Assembly (NCBI GenBank): GCA_900317835.1
Contig: ONIL01000027.1
Coordinates: 1 to 37,656, forward strand
Direction: 5' to 3'
DNA length: 37,656 bases
From: an uncultured Prevotellaceae bacterium
GTDB taxonomy: Bacteria > Bacteroidota > Bacteroidia > Bacteroidales > Muribaculaceae
Positions 32,065 through 37,656 of the stretch are shown here, in pieces; position 1 is the stretch's first letter, and each line of letters opens with the position of its first letter. Under the pieces are notes generated by a model, which saw only the letters and a program-made list of their open reading frames with translations, did not search any database and had not been told where the DNA came from. A program made the translations under genes and the position numbers.

Positions 32065-33234
32065 ATGGCAAAGACTAATAAAATCGCGATCATTGCGGTC
32101 ATGCTGTGCTTCTTCTGCATGGGCTTCGTTGACCTCGTGGGTATCGCCTCCAATTATGTGAAAGAAGATCTCAACCTATCGGACTCGGTGGCCAACATCT
32201 TCCCTTCACTGGTGTTCTTCTGGTTCCTTATCTTCAGCGTTCCCACGGGCATGCTGATGAACAAGATTGGCCGCAAAAAGACCGTTTTGCTCTCGCTGGC
32301 TGTGACCATTCTTTCGCTGATGATTCCGTTGTTCGGCAACAGTTTTGCCGTGATGCTCATCGCCTTCTCGCTGCTGGGTATCGGCAACGCGTTGATGCAG
32401 ACCTCGCTCAACCCCCTGGTATCGACCGTGATGGGCGGTGGTAACTTGGCATCGACGTTGACCTTCGGCCAGTTTATCAAGGCCATCGCCTCGTTCCTGG
32501 CGCCTTATCTGGCCATGTGGGGTGCAACGCAGGCGATTCCCAGTCTGGGACTTGACTGGCGTGTGCTGTTCGCCATCTATTTTGTGGTAGGCACCTTCTC
32601 GGCTGTCTTGTTAGGTGTAACCCCCATCCATGAGGAGAAAATCGAGGGTAAGCCTTCGACCTTTGTGGAGTGCTTCAAGCTCCTCGGTGAGCCCATCGTG
32701 CTGCTCTCGTTCCTGGGCATCATGTGCCATGTGGGCATCGACGTGGGTACCAACACCACCGCTCCCAAGATTCTCATGGAGCGCTTGGGCATGACGCTGA
32801 ACGAGGCTGCGTTTGCCACCTCGCTATACTTCATCTTCCGTACCATCGGCTGCTTGACCGGCTCGTTCTTCCTGCGCGTGCTCAAGATGAGAACGTTCTT
32901 CATCATCAGCGTCATCATGATGGCCCTATCGATGTGCGGTCTGTTCTTCGGCCACGAGAAGTGGATCCTTTACACCGCTATCGCCCTTGTGGGTTACGGA
33001 AACTCTAACGTATTCTCTATGTGCTTTGCCACGGCTCTCGAGTCGATGCCTAAGAAGCAGAACGAGGTATCCGGCCTGATGATCATGGGTCTGTTCGGTG
33101 GCACGATTTTCCCGCTGTTGATGGGCTTCGCCAGCGACGCTGTCGGCCAGGCAGGTGCTGTGGCTGTAATGGCTGTCGGTGTCATCTACCTGTTCACCTA
33201 CATCAAGCAACTCAATCCCGCAACTAAAAGCTAA
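32065..33234 (+). CDS. MFS sugar permease (fructose importer, FucP/GluP-like)
   Basis: The start at ATG 32065 gives 389 residues with about 12 hydrophobic segments. Segment 1 reads IAIIAVMLCFFCMGFVDLVG, and the loop between helices 2 and 3 has the MFS motif NKIGRKK. The family feature GIGNALMQTSLNPLVSTVMG resembles the FucP/glucose-galactose transporter group, as do PIVLLSFLGIMCHVGIDVG and GYGNSNVFSMCFATALESMP. In fructan loci this gene (BT1758-like) imports free fructose across the inner membrane. It is 109 nt downstream of the GH32 gene and 10 nt upstream of the broken fructokinase. No defect seen. Confidence 0.88.
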   Translation: MAKTNKIAIIAVMLCFFCMGFVDLVGIASNYVKEDLNLSDSVANIFPSLVFFWFLIFSVPTGMLMNKIGRKKTVLLSLAVTILSLMIPLFGNSFAVMLIAFSLLGIGNALMQTSLNPLVSTVMGGGNLASTLTFGQFIKAIASFLAPYLAMWGATQAIPSLGLDWRVLFAIYFVVGTFSAVLLGVTPIHEEKIEGKPSTFVECFKLLGEPIVLLSFLGIMCHVGIDVGTNTTAPKILMERLGMTLNEAAFATSLYFIFRTIGCLTGSFFLRVLKMRTFFIISVIMMALSMCGLFFGHEKWILYTAIALVGYGNSNVFSMCFATALESMPKKQNEVSGLMIMGLFGGTIFPLLMGFASDAVGQAGAVAVMAVGVIYLFTYIKQLNPATKS

Positions 33235-33244
33235 GGACTAAAAT

Positions 33245-34070
33245 ATGGACAAACGTTATGTAGTGGGCCTGGGCGAGGCCCTGTGGGATTCTGGGTAGTG
33301 ACAATGCCATCGCCATCAGCGCGCTGGGCGAGGACAAACTGGCCGAGGAGACCATCGAGGCTCTCGAAGAGCATGGCCTCAAGTATCTCATGCCGCGTGT
33401 GCCTTATCCCACCGGCACCGTGCAGGTGACGCTTAACGAGGAGGGAATCCCCACCTATGACATCAAGGAGAACGTGGCATGGGACAACATCCCCTTCACG
33501 CCCGAGATTGAGGAGATCGCTGCCAACTGCCGCGCCGTGTGCTACGGCTCGCTGGCACAGCGCAACGTCGTGTCGCGCGAGAACATCCACCGTTTCCTCG
33601 ATGCTACCCCCGACGACTGTATGAAGATCTTTGACATCAACCTGCGTCAGCAGTTCTACAACAAGGAAATCATTCAGCAGTCGATGCGCCGTTGCAACAT
33701 CCTCAAGATCAACGACGAGGAGCTGGTGACCATCGGTCGCATGTTCGGCTATCCCGGCCTGGACATCGAGAATAAGTGCTGGTTGATCCTGGGCAAGTAC
33801 GACCTCGACATGCTCGTGCTCACTTGCGGTACCAACGGCTCTTACGTCTTCACCCGCGGCCAGATGTCGTTCCAGGAGACCCCTAAGGTCGAAGTGGCCG
33901 ACACCGTCGGCGCCGGTGACTCGTTCACAGGCTCCTTCTGCGCCGCCATCCTCAACGGCAAGCCCGTGACCGAGGCCCACGAGTTGGCCGTCAAGGTAAG
34001 TGCCTTCGTATGCACCCAGAACGGTGCCATGCCCACCTTGCCCCCTGACCTGCTTGCAGCTGCACAGTAA
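33245..34070 (+). pseudogene. Fructokinase (PfkB/ribokinase family), broken by an N-terminal out-of-frame deletion
   Basis: The gene starts properly (MDKRYVVGLGEALWD) but reaches TAG at 33296-33298 after 17 codons. Kinase sequence resumes in another frame at about 33285 (GILGSDNAIAISALGEDKLAE) and runs to 34070, including PYPTGTVQVTL, FDINLRQQF, NILKINDEEL, LVLTCGTNGSYVF and the catalytic DTVGAGDSFTGSF. Compared with the family, about 20-25 codons are missing: those with the GGAxxN substrate-binding motif. TGGGAT at the joint probably marks recombination between two such repeats. A shorter frame from ATG 33390 would give 226 residues without the substrate site. This enzyme normally makes fructose-6-phosphate in the last step of the pathway. 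An assembly error is possible. Confidence 0.85.
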
Positions 34071-34095
34071 AGCGCAACCTGCTTAACAAATAAAC

Positions 34096-34136
34096 GGACC
34101 CAACTGGATTCTCAACAATCCAGTCGGGTCCATTTT
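34096..34136 (+). terminator. Terminator of the fructan operon
   Basis: GGACCC-A-ACTGGATT pairs with AATCCAGT-C-GGGTCC (34096-34131): 14 bp with one mismatch, followed by ATTTTG. It lies 25 nt after the kinase stop. Confidence 0.85.
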
Positions 34137-34184
34137 GTCAACGTATACAAGGCCTGTTAAGAGACTAACTACAAATCCTTTATC

Positions 34185-34269
34185 CTCCCGCCGCTTGATT
34201 GGCAGCGTTTTTCAAGAAGCCGATGATGAGTTGATGGGTGCAAAAAGGGGGAGTGTGCGCTCCCCCTGG
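34185..34269 (-). repeat. Dispersed intergenic repeat, copy A
   Basis: On the plus strand it starts CTCCCGCCGCTTGATTGGCA, continues AAGAAGCCGATGATGAG and ends with the hairpin GGGGGAG...CTCCCCC (34247-34266) preceded by AAAAA. Copy B at 36226-36330 shares the order and most bases. Strand is given as minus because the hairpin then precedes a T tract. Confidence 0.7.
34242..34266 (-). terminator. Terminator of the C10 protease gene, part of repeat copy A
   Basis: On the minus strand GGGGGAG and CTCCCCC form a 7-bp G/C stem with loop CGCACA, followed by TTTTTG. It is about 65 nt beyond the protease stop, well placed to end that gene. Confidence 0.75.
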
Positions 34270-34332
34270 AAAAAGACTAACAAGATAAATTAGTGACTTA
34301 AAATGCAGACTGTTTCTTGTACTCTTTAAGTG

Positions 34333-36000
34333 CTAATTTATACTACCGCTCAGCACGTAGTCGATGAGGGCGGTTATATCTGCGATGTTTACACTGCCAT
34401 CTTTATTGACATCAGCGGCCTCATTGTTAACCGTTCCGCCACCCAGTACCAAATCAATAAGAGCTGTCACGTCGCTGATGTTTACATTGCGGTCACCGTT
34501 CACGTCGCCCAAGATAATAGGCCAATCACCAACAGTAAACGAAGTTGGAGTACACCAATAATAGTTGGCAATAGTGACATAAGGATTAATCAGGAAGAAA
34601 TAATAAGTCTCGCCCTCGGTCAAGTAATTGAACGAACGGTTCACCTCGATGGTCTTCCTCTCTCCTGCAGCGAGTGACACGTTGATTGTCACAACATTGC
34701 TTGTGTACCAACTATAAGAGTCATTGCCGGTTTTAGAACAAACAACGAATGTCAATTCCCCGGTATATGGTCCTCCTAAAGCCTGAATGTCAAAAGAAGC
34801 CTTGACATCATTCGCAGGCATTGTTGATGCCTCGGGAATGATACCGGATTTCATGACGATAGCGCCGGTACCCGTGGCATCGGGCTGAATGCCGGCAATA
34901 ACTCCTTGACTATAACTATAATTATATTTATCAGGGTTATTGCTATCAGCATAAGGACGTAACAGGCTCGTCAAAAAATAATTATTATATGAGCCATTCC
35001 ATCCCCAATTCACATGAAAATAGCCATTGTTGTCATAACCGTCCAGGACAAAAGCATGGCCTGCGTTAGCAGGAGTTTGACCGAAGTAGAAAATAGGCCT
35101 GTTTGCATCTAATTCGTTGCGCAGCATCTCGTCCCAGTCGTCAGAATAACTATCTCTTAGCAGATAACTCATTGATGGCGAGTAATCAAAATAAGCCATG
35201 AAAGCTTCAATGGCTTTATTATAATAGGCAGAACTCTCATAGGTGCCATACTCCATGTCAATTGAAATGCCCACGTCGCTCATCAATTTGGCCACAGCTA
35301 CAGCTTGTGTCTCATTATAACTGGATTGATAGCTGTTTAACATGTTGTTCCAATCATAGATTGATTGTGAGAAATCGGCCGAAAGAGTCATTGCATTGCC
35401 ACCATTGGGCAATAACGTGTAACTGTGGCTACCGTCGCCATGCATGGGCCATTGATAGTAATACATGATTTGGGCCATAGCGGTAGCCAAACAACCTGTC
35501 GGGGCTATATTGTTGCCAATGCGGGGACAATACCTGTTGAAGGGCTCATTCTGCCCCCAAATCGATGACATCAATGGCGCCACACTTCTCGAGAGTGTGG
35601 TAAGTTGACGGGTACCTGCTTCATCATTCTCGCGCAGCCAATTCAGTTGACGCTGATACTCTGAGAGCCACCAACGCATATTCTCAGGCAACTTGTCAAA
35701 ATCAAACTCACCACGCGTGCTGTAGCCCCAAACAGGCTGCGCAAGGTCATCGCCACCAACAACGATGTAACCGCCATCAGCATTCAGGTTAAACACATAG
35801 TAATCGGCATCAATCCCGTTGCTGTGGGCAGTGTAGGCCAGTTGCAGGTTTTCTCCAGCATTACCTGAAGCAAAACGCATTCGGTTTTGTTGTGTAAAAC
35901 GCTGCGCTGCAGCCTGGGCCTGAGCAACAGTAACACTTGCTGCACTCGCACCCGCTGCAGCCAAAACCATCATCGAAATGAAAAGGAAGATACGTTTCAT
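34333..36000 (-). CDS. C10 (streptopain-like) cysteine protease with dockerin-like tail
   Basis: The 555-residue protein has a Sec signal (MKRIFLFISMMVLAAAGASA) and an N-terminal propeptide (about 21-140; GGYIVVGGDDLAQPVWGY, as in Spi/C10 prodomains). The protease domain has catalytic Cys170 in APTGCLATAMAQIMYYYQWP, His315 in AGHAFVLDGYD and the HVNWGWNG segment (328-336). These are the SpeB/interpain/Bfp signatures, so it should be a secreted, self-activating protease. A beta domain follows (about 390-495), then two dockerin repeats (GDVNGDRNVNISDV, ADVNKDGSVNIADI). It has a strong promoter of its own, ends at the repeat-A hairpin and is divergent from a serpin. Related enzymes act in protein degradation or virulence; the target here is unknown. 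Confidence 0.93.
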   Translation of the reverse strand: MKRIFLFISMMVLAAAGASAASVTVAQAQAAAQRFTQQNRMRFASGNAGENLQLAYTAHSNGIDADYYVFNLNADGGYIVVGGDDLAQPVWGYSTRGEFDFDKLPENMRWWLSEYQRQLNWLRENDEAGTRQLTTLSRSVAPLMSSIWGQNEPFNRYCPRIGNNIAPTGCLATAMAQIMYYYQWPMHGDGSHSYTLLPNGGNAMTLSADFSQSIYDWNNMLNSYQSSYNETQAVAVAKLMSDVGISIDMEYGTYESSAYYNKAIEAFMAYFDYSPSMSYLLRDSYSDDWDEMLRNELDANRPIFYFGQTPANAGHAFVLDGYDNNGYFHVNWGWNGSYNNYFLTSLLRPYADSNNPDKYNYSYSQGVIAGIQPDATGTGAIVMKSGIIPEASTMPANDVKASFDIQALGGPYTGELTFVVCSKTGNDSYSWYTSNVVTINVSLAAGERKTIEVNRSFNYLTEGETYYFFLINPYVTIANYYWCTPTSFTVGDWPIILGDVNGDRNVNISDVTALIDLVLGGGTVNNEAADVNKDGSVNIADITALIDYVLSGSIN

Positions 36001-36038
36001 AGCTTAAAGAATTAAAAGATTATACGACTTCATGACTG

Positions 36039-36069
36039 CAAATATACAATATTTTTTCCGTTTGCGCAA
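36039..36069 (-). promoter_or_regulatory. Promoter of the C10 protease gene
   Basis: On the minus strand TTG (36069-36067), 20 nt, then TATATTTG (36046-36039): an exact -7 element at consensus spacing. The leader would be about 32 nt. Confidence 0.7.
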
Positions 36070-36225
36070 TTCCTGATGAGGCTAAACAGCGCTGACGTCA
36101 TTGAGCTCATCAACCACGTCCCATGCAACAATGAATAAAGATCGTTGCGAAACGAGGAAAGAAACACTTTTTATTTGTACAATTGATAAGAGTCGGGTTT
36201 GCGCTCTCCCCTAAACTTTAAAAAA

Positions 36226-36330
36226 CTCCCGACGCCTGATTGACAGCGCTTTCCAGCAAGCCGATGAGGCGTTAAAAGGCGCGGAAAGGCGCCCGACGGC
36301 TCAAAAAGGGAGAGCGTACGCTCCCCCAGG
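36226..36330 (-). repeat. Dispersed intergenic repeat, copy B
   Basis: It fills much of the 468-nt gap between the divergent protease and serpin genes. It starts CTCCCGACGCCTGATTGACA on the plus strand, continues CAGCAAGCCGATGAGGCG, has an extra stretch with AAAGGCG twice, and ends in the hairpin GGGAGAGCGTACGCTCCCCC (36308-36327) preceded by AAAAA. On the minus strand this hairpin precedes TTTTT, yet no minus-strand gene ends here, which favours a mobile or repeated element over a dedicated terminator. A half-like copy, GCGCTCTCCCC, lies at 36201-36211. Confidence 0.7.
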
Positions 36331-36415
36331 ATTCTACGCCTTTTCAGCGCTTGCTCCAGTGAATGAGCCTCATGCGAATGTTAGCATTTTTCGGTGTTAA
36401 TTCAACAATATTTCG

Positions 36416-36423
36416 TAACTTTG
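36416..36423 (+). promoter_or_regulatory. -7 element of the serpin gene
   Basis: TAACTTTG matches TAnnTTTG. TTCG at 36390-36393 is a weak -33 candidate, 22 nt upstream. The leader would be about 40 nt. Confidence 0.55.
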
Positions 36424-36468
36424 CAGGTAAGAGTTAACATGTTTTTATCAACCTGAAAAATGACTGAT

Positions 36469-37656
36469 ATGAAACGAACTAGGAAAATTGTCGCAATAGT
36501 TGCCTTGGCGCTGATGAGTGGCCTCCTGTCTTTCGCCAAGGACAGCGCACCCGCCGTATCTCAAGGCAAGATAACTGATAACAACAATGATTTTGCCTGC
36601 AACCTGTTCCGCACCATCTACGAGCAGCAACATGGCGGTGGCAGCTTCATCATGTCCCCCATCAGCGTGAGCTATCTGCTGGGAATGCTCAATGCTGGTG
36701 CCGAAGGTGAGACGCAACGCCAGATAACCGACGTGCTTGGACTGGATGGTTCAGTAAAGGAAATCAACAATTACTTCAAGAAGGTGATGGATGAAGCCTC
36801 CAGTGTCGATTCAACGGTGACGATAAAAATCGCTAATAGCATCAACGTCAACTCGGGTAGGGGCTACCGCCTTATCCCAAAGTATAAGGAGAACATGCAG
36901 CAGTTTTACAATGCCCAAATCGATGCATTTGACTTCACCATTGACAGTAATGTGGACATCATCAACAACTGGTGCAACACCCACACCGACGGCATGATCC
37001 CCAAAATTATTGACAGTCTCGACCCCCTTGCCGCAATGTATCTGCTCAACGCTGTCTTCTTCAAGGCCTCGTGGACCGACAGATTTGACCCTAATGAGAC
37101 TCGCAACAGGATTTTCACAAAGCAGGACGGCACTATCCTCGAGCACAAGATGATGCACGTTGCCATAAAAGCCGCTTACGGCTCTAACAACTTGTGCAAG
37201 ATGCTCTCTCTGCCCTATGGCAACGGCAGTTACAGCATGAATGTGCTGCTTCCCCACGAGGGTAAAACCATCGACGACATCATCCAGAGCCTCTCGACGC
37301 AACAACTGGAGCAACAGCGAACTGAGGAAATGACCATTCACAATGTGGATATCCTGATGCCCCGTTTCACCACCGAAAGCGAGATCAAACTTGAGCAAGT
37401 CCTCTCGTCGATGGGAATGCCGCTGGCTTTCCATCACCTCGCTGCCCAATTCTCCAAAATGATCAAAGGTGAAGAACTCTGGGTTTCGATGATGATGCAG
37501 AAGGCTAAAATCGAGGTCAATGAAAAGGGGACCAAGGCCTCTGCCATTACTATTGCCAAAGGGTATACAAAATCATTGTCGGGCGGCAACCGCCCAAGGT
37601 ACGTGGAGTTCCACGCCACGCGCCCATTTGTATATTACATCGTCGATAACAGCACA
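36469..37656 (+). CDS. Serpin (protease inhibitor), C-terminus cut by window edge
   Basis: The open frame runs from ATG 36469 (ATG 36460 is also in frame) to the window end, 396 codons with no stop. A signal peptide (MKRTRKIVAIVALALMSGLLSFA) predicts export. Serpin features in order: NLFRTIYEQ and FIMSPISVSYLLGMLNAGAEGET (helix B), INNWCNTHTDGMIPKII, YLLNAVFFKASW (strand 3A), MNVLLPHEG, ILMPRFTTESEIKL, the hinge EVNEKGTKASAITI and FHATRPFVYYIVDN near the end. Only about 10-15 residues are missing. The hinge has Thr at P14 and small residues at P12-P10, as in inhibitory serpins. Counting from the hinge puts Lys at P1, but the loop is several residues longer than usual, so this is uncertain. 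It is divergent from the C10 protease. Confidence 0.9.
   Translation, partial: MKRTRKIVAIVALALMSGLLSFAKDSAPAVSQGKITDNNNDFACNLFRTIYEQQHGGGSFIMSPISVSYLLGMLNAGAEGETQRQITDVLGLDGSVKEINNYFKKVMDEASSVDSTVTIKIANSINVNSGRGYRLIPKYKENMQQFYNAQIDAFDFTIDSNVDIINNWCNTHTDGMIPKIIDSLDPLAAMYLLNAVFFKASWTDRFDPNETRNRIFTKQDGTILEHKMMHVAIKAAYGSNNLCKMLSLPYGNGSYSMNVLLPHEGKTIDDIIQSLSTQQLEQQRTEEMTIHNVDILMPRFTTESEIKLEQVLSSMGMPLAFHHLAAQFSKMIKGEELWVSMMMQKAKIEVNEKGTKASAITIAKGYTKSLSGGNRPRYVEFHATRPFVYYIVDNST

Noticed and set aside
33390-34070. Treating the 226-residue frame from ATG 33390 as an intact small kinase
   Set aside because: Kinase-like sequence continues upstream of that ATG in the same frame, and the true N-terminus is present in another frame. 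It is a remnant, not a separate gene.

Overview
The window looks like chromosomal DNA of a gut-type Bacteroidales bacterium, with a Muribaculaceae- or Prevotellaceae-like feel; I cannot fix the genus. Signs are Bacteroidetes promoters (TTTG, about 20 nt, TAnnTTTG), few Shine-Dalgarno sites, a SusC/SusD locus, a DUF4491 protein, and secreted proteins ending in paired dockerin-like repeats of the form GDVNGDGxVNIADV.

Layout. 1-548: left end of an IS3-family element (transposase OrfA on the minus strand, cut by the window edge). 549-987: no gene, but a structured, possibly transcribed stretch ending in a terminator. 988-3588: two secreted dockerin-tailed proteins of unknown role. 3758-5362: patatin-like phospholipase with a membrane hairpin. 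5601-9194: DUF4491 protein, secreted metallophosphoesterase, trmD, an FtsB/DivIC-like division protein and a small membrane protein. 9290-13197: coaX, an outer-membrane beta-barrel protein, lptC and a CorC/HlyC-type CBS protein. 13307-13380: tRNA-Asp. 13460-14218: minus-strand lipoprotein. 14424-19563: an AraC-type regulator divergent from a compact six-gene operon (hexapeptide acetyltransferase, two paralogous SDRs, flavodoxin-like lipoprotein, aldo-keto reductase, NTF2-like protein). 19815-34070: a fructan utilisation locus. 34333-37656: a C10 cysteine protease divergent from a serpin that runs off the end.

The fructan locus has the gene content of the Bacteroides thetaiotaomicron BT1754-BT1763 region: hybrid two-component sensor with a periplasmic sugar-binding sensor, SusC, SusD, surface glycan-binding lipoprotein, surface GH32, periplasmic GH32, sugar MFS permease and fructokinase. 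Two parts are damaged. The sensor kinase has no HATPase domain, and a short palindromic repeat is read in frame where that domain should be. The fructokinase lacks its N-terminal substrate-binding segment through an out-of-frame deletion, probably between TGGGAT direct repeats.

The most interesting regulatory signals are two sets of 21-bp-period direct repeats, one between the AraC gene and its divergent operon and one upstream of susC. Each sits where an AraC-type helix-turn-helix dimer would bind. A dispersed intergenic repeat with a GGGAG/CTCCC hairpin occurs on both sides of the C10 protease, and a related hairpin follows the AraC-linked operon.
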